A stretch of DNA of 64,000 nucleotides from Actinophytocola xinjiangensis (GCF_001921215.1 NZ_MSIF01000034.1:1-64000); one strand, 5' to 3'. Positions 43,230-54,251 are shown, counted from the first letter of the stretch. Numbers and translations: made by a program. The notes: generated from the sequence alone by a model not told the origin.

Positions 43230-44399
43230 ATGAGAACCTGGCAGAAACTCACCACCCTGGGCGTGGCCGCCCTGATGACGGTCACCGCGACCGCGGGCAC
43301 CTCGTCGGCGGCCGCGTCGGCGGCCTCGCCGCAGCTTCCACCCGTCGACCGCGCGGCCGTGCGCGCCGCGATCGCCGGCCTGCCCGACGCGGAGGCCAGC
43401 GGCGCGATCGTCGTCCTGCACGGCGAGTTCGGCACCTGGCGGGAGACCTCCGGCGTGGCGAACGTCCACACCGGCGCGAAGGTCCCCTGGCAGGGCCGGT
43501 TCCGCGTCGGCAGCATCACCAAGACGTTCACCGCCACGGCCGCGCTGCGCCTGGTCGCCGACGGTCGCCTGGACCTCGACCGGACCGTGCAGAGCTACCT
43601 GCCCGGCCGGCTGCCGGCGCACTACCCGCCGATCACCGTGCGCCAGCTGATGAACTACACCTCGGGCCTGCCCGGCATCGACATCGACCACAAGGACCCC
43701 ACCTGGTTCCTGGCCAACCGCTTCCGCACCTGGACCCCCGACGAGCTGCTCGACCTGGCGTTCACCGGCCGCGACCCGCTGTTCGCGCCGGGGACCCGCC
43801 AGCACTACGGCAACATCGACTACCTGGTGCTCGGCGCGGTCATCGAGCGGGTCACCGGCCGCCCGTACGGCGAGGCGGTGCGCTCGGCGGTGATCCGTCC
43901 GCTGCGGCTGTCGGCGACCACCGTCCCGGGCACCGACCCGCACCTGCACGGGCCGCACGCGCGCGGCTACGAGCAGGTCGGCGACCGGTTCGTCGACATC
44001 ACCGACGCCAACCCGTCGTTCCAGTGGGCCGCCGCCGAGATCGTCTCCAACGCCCCCGACCTGGACCGGGTGCTGACCGCGCTGATGTCGGGCCGGCTGC
44101 TGCCGCCGGCGCAGACCGCGCTGCTGTTCGACGTGCCGGACGTGCCGACCTACGACGGCGACGAGGACCCGGCCAACGACCAGCCGGCGACCTACGGCCT
44201 CGGCCTCGGCCGTTATGTGGTCGGCCCGTACGAGTACTGGGGCAAGACCGGTGACCGGCCCGGCTACAACAACGGTGTGGCCGCCACCCGCGACCTGTCC
44301 CGGCGGGTCGTGTTCTCGGTCAACACGCTGCACATGGGCGGCGCGGAACAGCCGAAGATCACCCAGCGGATCATCGCGGCGGTCACGGGGCTGACCTGA
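43230..44399 (+). CDS. Secreted serine hydrolase (beta-lactamase / D-Ala-D-Ala carboxypeptidase family)
   Basis: 389 residues with a Sec signal peptide (about 1-32). Active-site motifs of class C-type serine hydrolases are complete: S95-I-T-K98, Y193-G-N195 and K339-T-G341. Probably a DD-peptidase or esterase acting outside the cell. ATG 43230 begins the signal peptide; TTG 43221 is less likely. Followed by the icd promoter region. Confidence 0.87.
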   Translation: MRTWQKLTTLGVAALMTVTATAGTSSAAASAASPQLPPVDRAAVRAAIAGLPDAEASGAIVVLHGEFGTWRETSGVANVHTGAKVPWQGRFRVGSITKTFTATAALRLVADGRLDLDRTVQSYLPGRLPAHYPPITVRQLMNYTSGLPGIDIDHKDPTWFLANRFRTWTPDELLDLAFTGRDPLFAPGTRQHYGNIDYLVLGAVIERVTGRPYGEAVRSAVIRPLRLSATTVPGTDPHLHGPHARGYEQVGDRFVDITDANPSFQWAAAEIVSNAPDLDRVLTALMSGRLLPPAQTALLFDVPDVPTYDGDEDPANDQPATYGLGLGRYVVGPYEYWGKTGDRPGYNNGVAATRDLSRRVVFSVNTLHMGGAEQPKITQRIIAAVTGLT

Positions 44400-44485
44400 C
44401 CCCAATAGCAGTACGCGTGTACCGTTTGAGGGGGCTACGCAGGTAACAGGCGCGCGAGGAAGACGCGAGAGGAGCATCCCGGCAC

Positions 44486-45703
44486 ATGGCCAAGATCAAG
44501 GTCCAGGGGACGGTCGTCGAGCTTGACGGCGACGAGATGACCCGCATCATCTGGCAGTTCATCAAGGACAAGCTGATCCACCCGTACCTGGACGTCAACC
44601 TGGACTACTACGACCTGGGCATCGAGCACCGGGACGCCACCGACGACCAGGTCACCGTGGACGCGGCGAACGCCATCGCCAAGCACGGGGTCGGCGTCAA
44701 GTGCGCCACCATCACCCCGGACGAGGCGCGGGTCGAGGAGTTCGGCCTGAAGAAGATGTGGCGCAGCCCCAACGGCACCATCCGCAACATCCTCGGTGGC
44801 GTGATCTTCCGCGAGCCGATCGTGATCTCCAACATCCCGCGTCTGGTCCCCGGCTGGACCAAGCCGATCATCATCGGCCGCCACGCGCACGGGGACCAGT
44901 ACAAGGCCACCGACTTCAAGGTGCCCGGCCCAGGAACCCTGACCATGAGCTACACGCCGGCCGACGGCGGTGAGCCGATGGAGTTCGAGGTCGCCAACTT
45001 CCCGGAGGGCGGCGGCGTCGCCGTCGGCATGTACAACTACCGCAAGTCGATCGAGGACTTCGCGCGCGCGTCGCTGCGCTACGGCCTCGACCGCCAGTAC
45101 CCGGTGTACATGTCGACCAAGAACACGATCCTCAAGGCCTACGACGGCATGTTCAAGGACGTGTTCCAGGAGATCTTCGACGCCGAGTTCAAGGCCGACT
45201 TCGACGCCAAGGGCATCACCTACGAGCACCGGCTGATCGACGACATGGTCGCCGCCGCGCTCAAGTGGGAGGGCGGCTACGTCTGGGCCTGCAAGAACTA
45301 CGACGGTGACGTGCAGTCGGACACCGTCGCGCAGGGCTTCGGCTCGCTGGGTCTGATGACCTCGGTGCTGATGACCCCGGACGGCAAGGTCGAGGCCGAG
45401 GCCGCGCACGGCACGGTGACCAGGCACTACCGCCAGCACCAGGCCGGCAAGCCGACCTCGACCAACCCGATCGCGTCGATCTTCGCCTGGACCCGTGGCC
45501 TGGACGCGCGCGGCAAGCAGGACGGCACGCCCGAGGTCTCCGGCTTCGCGCACACGCTGGAGAACGTGATCATCGAGACCGTCGAGAGCGGGAAGATGAC
45601 CAAGGACCTGGCGTTGCTGGTCGGCAAGGACCAGCCGTTCCAGACCACCGAGGAGTTCCTGGCCACGCTCGACGAGAACCTGAGCAAGAAGATGGCCGGC
45701 TGA
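44486..45703 (+). CDS. icd: NADP-dependent isocitrate dehydrogenase (dimeric, eukaryote-like type)
   Basis: 405 residues. [20 protein letters not shown] start, substrate phospho-Ser region [13 protein letters not shown], the [20 protein letters not shown] metal/NADP block with catalytic Asp residues, and [14 protein letters not shown]. This is the homodimeric ~45 kDa type, distinct from the 80 kDa monomeric form of many actinobacteria. TCA-cycle enzyme in the cytoplasm. Upstream GTACGCGTGTAC lies at a promoter-like distance; SD GAGAGGAG about 8 nt before the ATG. Terminator at 45727. Confidence 0.95.
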   Translation: MAKIKVQGTVVELDGDEMTRIIWQFIKDKLIHPYLDVNLDYYDLGIEHRDATDDQVTVDAANAIAKHGVGVKCATITPDEARVEEFGLKKMWRSPNGTIRNILGGVIFREPIVISNIPRLVPGWTKPIIIGRHAHGDQYKATDFKVPGPGTLTMSYTPADGGEPMEFEVANFPEGGGVAVGMYNYRKSIEDFARASLRYGLDRQYPVYMSTKNTILKAYDGMFKDVFQEIFDAEFKADFDAKGITYEHRLIDDMVAAALKWEGGYVWACKNYDGDVQSDTVAQGFGSLGLMTSVLMTPDGKVEAEAAHGTVTRHYRQHQAGKPTSTNPIASIFAWTRGLDARGKQDGTPEVSGFAHTLENVIIETVESGKMTKDLALLVGKDQPFQTTEEFLATLDENLSKKMAG

Positions 45704-45726
45704 GCGTTTCGGCCTGTCGCACCAGG

Positions 45727-45752
45727 CGGCGTCCACCACTCGGTGGGCGCCG
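45727..45752 (+). terminator. Terminator after icd
   Basis: CGGCG-T-CCACC pairs with GGTGG-G-CGCCG around a 4-nt loop, followed by TTTCG, 23 nt after the icd stop. Confidence 0.8.
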
Positions 45753-45882
45753 TTTCGTGCGTCTGCACGTGCACCGACTCGACCAGCCGAGTGGTTCCCA
45801 GCACGGCTCGTTCCCAACCTGAGCGGCCTGGGTTATATCTGGGGAACAGGCGCTGACGACCTCATGTGTTGGGAGCGGGTCC

Positions 45883-46236
45883 ATGAAGTTCCTGAAGGTG
45901 AAGTGGAGCCTCAAGCGCACGCTGATCGCGTTGGCGATCGGCATCGGCCTGTGGATCGTCTACGTGCAGGGTTCCGAGCAACGTGCCGCCGACGCCGGCG
46001 AGTCCGGTGGCGCGCAGCCGGCGTCGAGTGCCGCGCAGTGCCGCGTGGAGTCCACTGTGGATGGACTGAACGTCCGGGCGGAACCCCGGGCAGGAGCCAA
46101 CGTCGTCGACCAGCTCGCCCAGGGCGAGGAGGCCGACGCGGACAAGGTCGTGGAGAACGGCTTCCGCAAACTCACCGACGACCGCTGGGTCTCGGTCGAA
46201 TTCCTCAAGACCGTCGAGGGCCGCGACTGCGGCTGA
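45883..46236 (+). CDS. Membrane-anchored SH3-domain protein
   Basis: 117 residues: basic N-terminus, one membrane helix (about 13-29), Ala/Gly/Ser linker and a bacterial SH3 domain (about 52-117) with STVDGLNVRAEPRAGANVVD, the usual LNVRxxP signature. Two cysteines flank the domain (QC near 53 and DC at the end) and could form a disulfide. Likely cell-wall-facing; function unknown. ATG preceded by GGGAGCGGG. Confidence 0.8.
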   Translation: MKFLKVKWSLKRTLIALAIGIGLWIVYVQGSEQRAADAGESGGAQPASSAAQCRVESTVDGLNVRAEPRAGANVVDQLAQGEEADADKVVENGFRKLTDDRWVSVEFLKTVEGRDCG

Positions 46237-46260
46237 ATTCTCGTCACCGTTCGTCCATTA

Positions 46261-46297
46261 GTGATCACCCTTTGAGGTGACGCGAGCGGGTGATCAC
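46261..46297. promoter_or_regulatory. Paired GTGATCAC operator-like sites
   Basis: Two copies of the 8-bp palindrome GTGATCAC (46261-46268 and 46290-46297), 29 bp apart start to start, within a longer inverted repeat GTGATCACCC / GGGTGATCAC. The pair ends 17 nt before the ATG at 46315, where it would overlap the promoter. Roughly three helical turns apart, they could bind a dimeric repressor cooperatively. Confidence 0.6.
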
Positions 46298-46314
46298 CGT
46301 GGATACGGTGACGC

Positions 46315-47376
46315 ATGCCCATTCCCACCGAACCCATCGGCAGCCTTCCCCGCCCGCCAGAACTGCTGAACGGCCTGGCGGAACTGGCCGCTGGCCGCAT
46401 CAGCCAGGCTGATCTGGACGTGCTCACCGATCGCGCGACGGCCGACACGATCCAGCGTCTGGAGGCGGCCGGCTCACCGGTGGTCACCGACGGCGAACAA
46501 CGCAAGCCGAGCTTCGTGACCTACCCGCTCGACGGCGTCCCGCTCGCCGCCGACGGCGTGGTCATCCCGTTCGCCGACGGCCACACCCGCCAGCTGCCCC
46601 GGCTCACCGGCGGCCCGTTCCGCTACGGCACGTTCGCCGTGTCGTACCTGACCAAGGCCCGCGAGCTGGCCACCGTGCCGGTGAAGCAGGCGGTCATCGC
46701 GCCCTCGGCGCTGAGCCTGCTCTACCCGGCCGACGGCATCGACGGCTACCCGCGCGAGGCGTTCCTCGCCGACCTGATCGACCAGGCCGAGCAGGACATC
46801 CGGCAGTGCCTGGACGCCGGGGCCGACTCGGTGCAACTGGACTTCACCGAGGGCCGGCTCTCCCTCAAGCTCGACCCCTCCGGCGGCGTGCTGCGCGAGT
46901 TCGTCCAGCTCAACAACACCGTCCTGGACCGCTTCTCCGCCGACGAGCGGGCCAGGATCGGCGTGCACACCTGCCCCGGCGGCGACCAGGACTCCGCGCA
47001 CAGCCTCGACGTCGACTACACCGGGCTGCTGCCCGAGCTGTTCACCCTCAACGTCGGCCGCGTCTACCTCCAGCTCGCCAGCGAACCCGACCCGGAGAAG
47101 GTCCTGGCCGTCGTCGCCGAGCACTCCCGGCCCGACCAACAGATCTTCGTCGGCGTGATCGACCCGATCGACCCGGTCGTCGAGACCGCAGAGCAGGTGC
47201 GCGACCGCGTCCTGGTCGCGGCGCGCCACCTGCCGGTCGACCGCCTCGGCACCTGCGACGACTGCGGGTTCTCGCCCTTCGCCGACGACACGTCGACCTC
47301 GCGGGACCTCGCCTTCGCCAAGATCCAGGCCAGGGTGGCCGGCACCGAGCTGGCCGGCCAGGAACTCGGGGCCTGA
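46315..47376 (+). CDS. Cobalamin-independent methionine synthase C-terminal-like enzyme
   Basis: 353 residues, the size of a single MetE C-terminal barrel without the N-terminal half. Features: PIGSLPRPPELL at the N-terminus, VVTDGEQRKPSF, the zinc-site HTCPGGD (His and Cys) and the final CDDCGFSPF. Such archaeal-type/UroD-like MetE proteins transfer methyl groups to homocysteine or another thiol; methyl donor and acceptor here are unknown. Likely under the paired GTGATCAC operator upstream. Confidence 0.8.
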   Translation: MPIPTEPIGSLPRPPELLNGLAELAAGRISQADLDVLTDRATADTIQRLEAAGSPVVTDGEQRKPSFVTYPLDGVPLAADGVVIPFADGHTRQLPRLTGGPFRYGTFAVSYLTKARELATVPVKQAVIAPSALSLLYPADGIDGYPREAFLADLIDQAEQDIRQCLDAGADSVQLDFTEGRLSLKLDPSGGVLREFVQLNNTVLDRFSADERARIGVHTCPGGDQDSAHSLDVDYTGLLPELFTLNVGRVYLQLASEPDPEKVLAVVAEHSRPDQQIFVGVIDPIDPVVETAEQVRDRVLVAARHLPVDRLGTCDDCGFSPFADDTSTSRDLAFAKIQARVAGTELAGQELGA

Positions 47377-47395
47377 GCGTGCGCGTCGGGCGGGG

Positions 47396-47941
47396 CTACC
47401 GGGCCAGGTAGCCCTGCTCGATGATGCGCTGCGCGGCTTGCGCGTAGACGTTCGGGTTGTCCGGCGCCAGCGTGCCCAGCCCGTCGACGTAGCGGTTGTA
47501 CATGCAGAACGCGGCGGCGATCAGCACCGTGTCGTGGATCTCCAGGTCGGTCGCGCCGGTCTCGCGGGCGGCGTCGACCAGCGCCGTGGTGACCTTGCGG
47601 CCGTCCTGCTGGACCGCGCCGGCGATCGCCAGCAACGCGCGCAGCTTGTCCGACACCGGCGCGGTGTCCGGGTTCGCGCGCACCTGGTCGACCAGCGACC
47701 TGCCCTCGTCGAGCTGCGCGGCGGCGAACGCCGAGTGCGACGTGGCACAGAACGTGCACTCGTTGAGACCGGAGACGTAGGCCGCGATCAGCTCGCGCTC
47801 ACCGGCGCTGAGCGTGTGCGGCCCGCGCAGCAGGACCTCGGCCAGCTCGGACAGGGGCTTGCCGGTCTCCGGGCGGTAGGCCATCGGCCCGTTGATCCCG
47901 GGGAACCGGTTCTCGTCCACGCCCAGCTCGATGTGCGCCAT
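47396..47941 (-). CDS. Carboxymuconolactone decarboxylase/AhpD-like peroxidase-related protein
   Basis: 181 residues of the CMD/AhpD fold: SAGERELIAAYVSGLNECTFC, with C-x2-C and a downstream His (ECTFCATSH), the redox/proton-relay motif of AhpD-type enzymes, and IHDTVLIAAAFCMYNRYVDG. Family members act as peroxidase partners or isomerases; substrate unknown. ATG 47941 has CGGAG about 8 nt upstream. Convergent with the MetE-like gene with a 19-nt gap. Confidence 0.85.
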   Translation of the reverse strand: MAHIELGVDENRFPGINGPMAYRPETGKPLSELAEVLLRGPHTLSAGERELIAAYVSGLNECTFCATSHSAFAAAQLDEGRSLVDQVRANPDTAPVSDKLRALLAIAGAVQQDGRKVTTALVDAARETGATDLEIHDTVLIAAAFCMYNRYVDGLGTLAPDNPNVYAQAAQRIIEQGYLAR

Positions 47942-48003
47942 CGGGTTACTCCGCTCGTCGGTTTTCGCTGTGCTCCCAGCATTCGCGGCCGGCGGCCGGC
48001 GGT

Positions 48004-48759
48004 TCAACTCATCCGGTGCCCAGTGCCGAGTTCCACCGTCAGGCCCTCCTCGGCGGCGATGACCTCCCCGGCGAAGGTCTCGCGGGCCTGCTCGACCGCC
48101 GCCGCGCGGTCGCTGCCCGGCCAGAAGTGGGTCAGCATCAGTCGCCGCGCCCCGGCCGCACTCGCCCACCGGCCGGCCTGGCGCGCGGAGAGCAGGTGCT
48201 CGTCGGTCCGCCCGCCGGCCAGCGTCGCCTCGACGACGAACAGGTCCGCGCGCAGGCCGAGTTCGACCAGGTTCTCGTGCGGGCCGGTGTCGCCGGAGTA
48301 GGCCACCACCAGGTCGCCGGCCACCAGCCGCACACCGCAGGCCGGCACGTGGTGGGGCAGCGGCAGCCCGGTGACCTGGAACGGCCCGACCCGGTGGGTG
48401 CCGGGCAGCGCCCGCACGTCGAACAGCTCGGCCAGCCTCGGCCGGTGCTCCAGCCCGTCGACCAGCGCGGCGACCGGCGGCGGGCACAGCAGCGGGATCC
48501 GGTCGGACGCGCGCCCGCCGTGGTGGCGCACCCGCAGCAGCCCGTTGAGGTCGACGCAGTGGTCGCTGTGCGCGTGGGTGATCACGACCCCGTCGACGTC
48601 ACCGTCCGGGCAGTGCGCCAGCAGCCGGGGCAGGGTGGCGAACCCCAGGTCGAGCACGAGCCGGACCCCGTCGTACTCGACCAGCAGGCCGCTGCACGCA
48701 CGGCCGGGCTCCGGCCAGGCCGCGCAGCTGCCGAGCACCGTGAGCTGTCCGTGCGGCAT
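48004..48759 (-). CDS. MBL-fold metallo-hydrolase
   Basis: 251 residues. Metal-binding HxHxDH in THAHSDHC (about 61-67), further His in PLPHHVP, the Asp in SGDTGPHENL and a last His in LTHFWPGSD. The layout matches RNase Z-like/phosphodiesterase-type MBL proteins of about 250 residues. Substrate unknown. It is divergent from the HD gene, separated by 54 nt. Confidence 0.85.
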   Translation of the reverse strand: MPHGQLTVLGSCAAWPEPGRACSGLLVEYDGVRLVLDLGFATLPRLLAHCPDGDVDGVVITHAHSDHCVDLNGLLRVRHHGGRASDRIPLLCPPPVAALVDGLEHRPRLAELFDVRALPGTHRVGPFQVTGLPLPHHVPACGVRLVAGDLVVAYSGDTGPHENLVELGLRADLFVVEATLAGGRTDEHLLSARQAGRWASAAGARRLMLTHFWPGSDRAAAVEQARETFAGEVIAAEEGLTVELGTGHRMS

Positions 48760-48813
48760 GGGCCGACTCTAATCACGTTGCCCGCCGGTCGGCGGGGTTG
48801 AGAGGGTCCGGGC

Positions 48814-49452
48814 GTGGACGACGCGCTGCTCACCGAGACCAACCCGCTGCCCGCCGCGTTCGACGAGCGGCTCGCCGCCCAACTGGGCTTCCTGATCGAG
48901 GTCGACCGGCTCAAGACCGTGCTGCGGCAGTCGCCGCTGGCCGCCGCGCGGCGCCGGGAGAACGACGCCGAGCACTCCTGGCACCTCGCGCTGATGGTGA
49001 TCCTGCTCGCCGAGTACGCCGACGAGCCGATCGACGTCGGGCGGACCATGCGGCTGGTGGTGGTGCACGACCTGGTCGAGATCTACGCCGGCGACACCCC
49101 GCTCTACGACCAGGAGGGCGCGCTGACCCAGGCCGCCCGTGAGCAGGAGGCGGCCGGGCGCCTGTTCGGGCTGCTGCCCGACGACCAGGCCGGGCTGCTG
49201 CGCGAGCTGTGGGACGAGTTCGAGGCCCGGCGCACGCCCGAGGCGCGGTTCGCCAAGGCGATGGACCGGCTCCAGCCGATGCTGCTGAACTGGATGGCCC
49301 GGGGCGGGACGTGGCGGACGCCGGGCGTCACCGCGCTGGACGTCCGGACCCGCACGTCCAGCGTCGGGGAGGCCTCGGCGACCCTCGGCGAGGTGGCGAA
49401 GTCGATCATCGACGAGGGCGAGCGGCAGGGCTGGATCCGCCCGGCGCCCTGA
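48814..49452 (+). CDS. HD-domain hydrolase (YfbR/HDDC2-like)
   Basis: 212 residues with H..HD..D arrangement: NDAEHSWHLALM (first His), VVHDLVEIYAGDTP (HD pair) and RFAKAMDRLQPML (late Asp). This is the HDDC2/YfbR group, whose characterised members are 5'-deoxynucleotidases; exact substrate not shown here. GTG start in the short divergent region; weak SD. Confidence 0.85.
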   Translation: MDDALLTETNPLPAAFDERLAAQLGFLIEVDRLKTVLRQSPLAAARRRENDAEHSWHLALMVILLAEYADEPIDVGRTMRLVVVHDLVEIYAGDTPLYDQEGALTQAAREQEAAGRLFGLLPDDQAGLLRELWDEFEARRTPEARFAKAMDRLQPMLLNWMARGGTWRTPGVTALDVRTRTSSVGEASATLGEVAKSIIDEGERQGWIRPAP

Positions 49453-49658
49453 CCAGCGGCGCCGGTTTCGGCCACCGGCGAAAGTCGGGTGAACCTCGGC
49501 CCCACGCGTGACGTCTCTCTCCAGAGGGGCTACAGTCCCTCGCGCAGTACCGATCGGGCTAACGCACCCCGCACAAGGTGCGACGGTCCGTAGGTATCAG
49601 CCCCCAAGCACCCCCTATCGGGGGTACTACGACGGTGATGAGCGCAGGAGGCGCACCA

Positions 49659-51100
<1,442 letters not shown>

Positions 51101-51162
51101 GCCGCGCCGGTGGATCCGCCGTTTGCTCTGCGGGGCACGGGACCCCGGGATAGCGTTTGCCC

Positions 51163-52188
51163 GTGGGAGACCCCGAGGCAGACAACGACTCGTTCCTGAC
51201 CCGCCAGCGGGCGCGCCGGTCGTGGCTGGACCACCTGGTCCGGGCCGGCGGCGCGTACGGCGAACGCAACGGCAACCACTACGCGGCGGCCATCACGTAC
51301 TTCAGCGTGCTGTCGATCTTCCCGCTGCTGATGATCGCGTTCGCCGTCGCCGGGTTCGTGCTCGCCGGCAACGCCCAGCAGCTCACCGAACTCAAGGAGA
51401 GCATCACCGAGGCCGTGCCCAGCGGCCTGAGCCCGACGATCAACGAGGTCATCGACGCCTCGATCAAGCAGCGCAACACCGTCGGGATCATCGGCCTGCT
51501 GGCCGCCGTGTACTCCGGCCTGGGCTGGATGAGCAACCTGCGGGACGCGCTGACCGCGCAGTGGGGCCAGGAGCACCGGCAGCGGCCGTTCCTGCGGACG
51601 GCGGCCTCGGACCTGTTGTCGTTGCTGGGCCTTGGCCTGGCGCTGGTCGTGTCGTTCGGGCTCACCGCCGCCGGCGGCGGTCTCGGCTCGTGGCTGCTGG
51701 GCCTGGTCGGTCTGGACGAGGACCCGTGGGCGTCGTTCCTGCTCGCCGTCGGGTCGGTCGTGCTCGGATTGTTCGCGAACTGGGTGGTCTTTCTGTGGGT
51801 GCTTTCCCGGCTGCCGAGGGAGAAGGTCGGCGTGCGCTCGGCGGTGAAGGGCGCGGTGGCCGCCGCCGTGGGTTTCGAGGTGCTGAAACAGGTCTTCACC
51901 GTCTATCTGGGAATCGTGCTGGAAACACCGGCGGGGTCGGTGTTCGGCCCGATCATCGGTCTGTTGTTGTTCGCGAACCTGGTGTCCCGGTTCCTGTTGT
52001 TCATCACCGCGTGGACGGCCACGGCCCGCGAGAACGCCCGCGTCGAGGTGCCGCAACCGCCGCCACCGGCGGTGATCCGCCCGTCGGTGCGGGTGCGCCG
52101 CCTGCCCGGCCTGCGCGACGCCCTGCCGTTGGTCGGCGCCGGTGCCCTGCTCGGCTACCTCTGGCGGCGCGGCAACGCCCGGTCGTAA
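51163..52188 (+). CDS. YihY/BrkB family membrane protein
   Basis: 341 residues with about six membrane helices. GNHYAAAITYFSVLSIFPLLM (about 38-58) and GWMSNLRDALTAQWG are YihY hallmarks. These proteins were once called RNase BN but that activity is no longer accepted; function unknown, perhaps transport. GTG 51163 preferred to TTG 51157. Followed 9 nt later by a small membrane protein. Confidence 0.88.
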   Translation: MGDPEADNDSFLTRQRARRSWLDHLVRAGGAYGERNGNHYAAAITYFSVLSIFPLLMIAFAVAGFVLAGNAQQLTELKESITEAVPSGLSPTINEVIDASIKQRNTVGIIGLLAAVYSGLGWMSNLRDALTAQWGQEHRQRPFLRTAASDLLSLLGLGLALVVSFGLTAAGGGLGSWLLGLVGLDEDPWASFLLAVGSVVLGLFANWVVFLWVLSRLPREKVGVRSAVKGAVAAAVGFEVLKQVFTVYLGIVLETPAGSVFGPIIGLLLFANLVSRFLLFITAWTATARENARVEVPQPPPPAVIRPSVRVRRLPGLRDALPLVGAGALLGYLWRRGNARS

Positions 52189-52197
52189 GGTCGCGGG

Positions 52198-52497
52198 ATG
52201 GCACCGCACGGTGAGTACTGGCGGATCGCGCTCGTCATCCTGCCGGGGCTGGCGATCCTGCTCACCTACCGCCGTCTGCCACGCTGGGTGATCGGCGCCT
52301 GGGCGCTGCTGACCGGCGCCGTCGCCCTGGCCTGGGTGTTCGGCCTGTCGTGGCCGGGGACGCTGGTGCTCTTCGCCGGGTTCACCGCCGTCGCCTCGGC
52401 GCTGTGGTTGCGGGCCGAGGAGCGGGCGGTCAGCCCGAGTCGCGGTTCGCGCGGGCCAGCCGGGCGCGGCGGCGACGCAGCCACATCGCCATCGTGA
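52198..52497 (+). CDS. Small three-helix membrane protein
   Basis: 99 residues: helices about 10-24, 29-44 and 51-68, then a Ser/Arg/Gly-rich tail. It overlaps the 3' end of the convergent carboxypeptidase gene by 68 nt, so the tail may be partly fortuitous. Coding is supported by the hydrophobic pattern and position directly behind the YihY gene. Family not recognised. Confidence 0.5.
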   Translation: MAPHGEYWRIALVILPGLAILLTYRRLPRWVIGAWALLTGAVALAWVFGLSWPGTLVLFAGFTAVASALWLRAEERAVSPSRGSRGPAGRGGDAATSPS

Positions 52498-53770
52498 CCA
52501 GGACCGCGACGGCGGCCAGCCCCGCGAGCGGGAGACCGACGTTGCCGAACGCGGAGCGCTCGGTGTCGGCCTGCGCCTGCTGGGACCCCGGCTCCTGTGC
52601 CGGGTTGCGGATGGCGTTGCCGGTGCCGTCGTTGCCGTCACCCTCGTCGCCGGCGTCGGCGTCGGGCTTGGGCTGGACCTCCGGCGCCTTGTCCACGAGC
52701 TGACCGACGGGCTTGGTCCCGGCCGAGGCGAGGCCGAAGCCGTAGTCGAGGAGCTTGCGGCCCTGCTCGGACATCGGGTCGGGGTTGCGCTCGCCGCGCA
52801 GCAGCACGACCGCGAGCGTGCGGCCGTCGCGCTCGGCGCCGCCGACGTAGGTGTGCCGGGCGTCGTCGGTGAAGCCGGTCTTGCCGCCGAGGAAGCCGTC
52901 GTAGGTGCCCAGCAGGCGGTTGTCGTTCCAGATCTCGAAGCCGGCCTTGCCGCTGTGGCCGGGGAAGGTCATCGACTTGGTCCGGGCGGCCTCGGCGAAC
53001 TCCTCGTAGTCCATGGCCGCGCGGAAGATGAGGCTCTGGTCGTAGGCCGAGGTCATCATGCCGGGGCCGTCGAGCCCGGAGGGGGTGGCGGCCCGGGTGT
53101 CCAGCGCGCCGAGTTCGTGGGCGACCGAGTTCATCTTCTCCAGCGCGACGTCCACGCCGCCCAGGGTGCGGGCCAGCGCGTACGCGGCGTCGTTGCCCGA
53201 GCGCATGATCAGCGCCTTGAGGAGTTGGTCGACGGTGTACTTGCCGCCGGGGCCGATGCCGACCCGGGTGCCCTCCTGGTTGGCGTCCTCCTGCGTGCCG
53301 GTGACCGTGGTCTCCGGGCTCAGTTCGCGGATCACCACGATGGCCAGCAGGCTCTTGATCAGCGAGGCCGGGCGCTCGCGCGCGTGCGGGTCCTTGGCGG
53401 CCAGCACGTCGCCGGTGTCCAGGTCGGAGATGACCCACGTGGCCGCGTTGATCCCGTCGGGCGGCGCGGGGCCATCATCCGGTCGGACGATGCCGCAATC
53501 CCCCATTCGAGCGCCACCGACCGGGTCATCCGGGATCGGCAGGGGCTCGGGGCTGGGACTGCCCGGCAGCGGCTCCTCCGACGTGTCGATGGGCGGCGGC
53601 GGCAGCTGGCGGGCGTGGCACGCGCCTTGCTGCGTGTCGGTCTCCGGCTGGGCCTCGCGCGCCTGACCCGGTCGGGCCGAGGCCACCGTTGGGGTGACCA
53701 GTGCGGCGATGACCAGGGCGAGCAGCGACACGACGAAGGCGGGAACGAACCTGACGGTTGCGTGGCGCAC
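52430..53770 (-). CDS. D-alanyl-D-alanine carboxypeptidase (penicillin-binding protein 5/6 type)
   Basis: 446 residues: signal peptide (about 1-32), Pro/Ser linker, peptidase domain with RPASLIKSLLAI (SxxK), MRSGNDAAYALA (SGN) and GGKTGFTDDARHT (KTG), linker with Asp/Gly repeats, and a C-terminal membrane anchor LPLAGLAAVAVLVTMAMWL followed by RRRR. Cuts the terminal D-Ala from peptidoglycan side chains outside the membrane. GTG 53770 starts the signal peptide; a longer frame to 53821 has no hydrophobic or SD support. Confidence 0.92.
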   Translation of the reverse strand: MRHATVRFVPAFVVSLLALVIAALVTPTVASARPGQAREAQPETDTQQGACHARQLPPPPIDTSEEPLPGSPSPEPLPIPDDPVGGARMGDCGIVRPDDGPAPPDGINAATWVISDLDTGDVLAAKDPHARERPASLIKSLLAIVVIRELSPETTVTGTQEDANQEGTRVGIGPGGKYTVDQLLKALIMRSGNDAAYALARTLGGVDVALEKMNSVAHELGALDTRAATPSGLDGPGMMTSAYDQSLIFRAAMDYEEFAEAARTKSMTFPGHSGKAGFEIWNDNRLLGTYDGFLGGKTGFTDDARHTYVGGAERDGRTLAVVLLRGERNPDPMSEQGRKLLDYGFGLASAGTKPVGQLVDKAPEVQPKPDADAGDEGDGNDGTGNAIRNPAQEPGSQQAQADTERSAFGNVGLPLAGLAAVAVLVTMAMWLRRRRARLARANRDSG

Positions 53771-53840
53771 GGGGGTCAGCCTAAGGCCAGCGGCCGCTGC
53801 GCCTCGCGCCGGACCCTCCACCGATGGGCGGGGGCAACAC

Positions 53841-53894
53841 GAAGGGGGCCTGACCGGCGCGCATGGTGTTTCCGCCCGCCGATAGGCCCCCTTC
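53841..53894 (-). terminator. Hairpin terminator downstream of the YegP-type gene
   Basis: GAAGGGGGCCT and AGGCCCCCTTC form an 11-bp perfect stem with a 32-nt inner arm that can itself pair; it starts about 20 nt past the minus-strand stop at 53915. Confidence 0.8.
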
Positions 53895-53914
53895 GGGTGA
53901 ACTCTTTCGAGTTA

Positions 53915-54112
53915 CTAGGCGTTGGCCTTGTCACCGGTCTTGTCGTCGATCTGCGCGTCGGCGGCGGCCCGCTTCACCGCGTCGACACCCTTGAGCACGC
54001 CGTCCTTGCTCTTGTAGCCCTCACCGGTCGCGACGATCTCGCCGTTGCCGGCCTTGAGCCGAAAACGGAACTCACCACGGGCGTCGGTGTAGATCTCGAA
54101 CTTCGCCGCCAT
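53915..54112 (-). CDS. YegP/DUF1508 small protein
   Basis: 65 residues, single DUF1508 repeat: AAKFEIYTDARGEFRFRLKA, then GYKSKDGVLKGVDAVKRAA. E. coli YegP has two repeats; actinobacterial members often have one. Function unknown. ATG 54112 has GGAG 7 nt upstream; earlier in-frame ATGs at 54124 and 54145 would add only non-conserved residues. Confidence 0.85.
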   Translation of the reverse strand: MAAKFEIYTDARGEFRFRLKAGNGEIVATGEGYKSKDGVLKGVDAVKRAAADAQIDDKTGDKANA

Positions 54113-54251
54113 GCTCAACTCCATCGGATAGAAGTGACACTGCACACCGCGGCCAAGGGGGGACCGGGGACGCGGGGAGGCTGAAGTTTACGTCGGCGAT
54201 TGCCCCGCTAGGGATAAATTGGACGAGAAACAGTTCCGCAGGGAGACGGCC

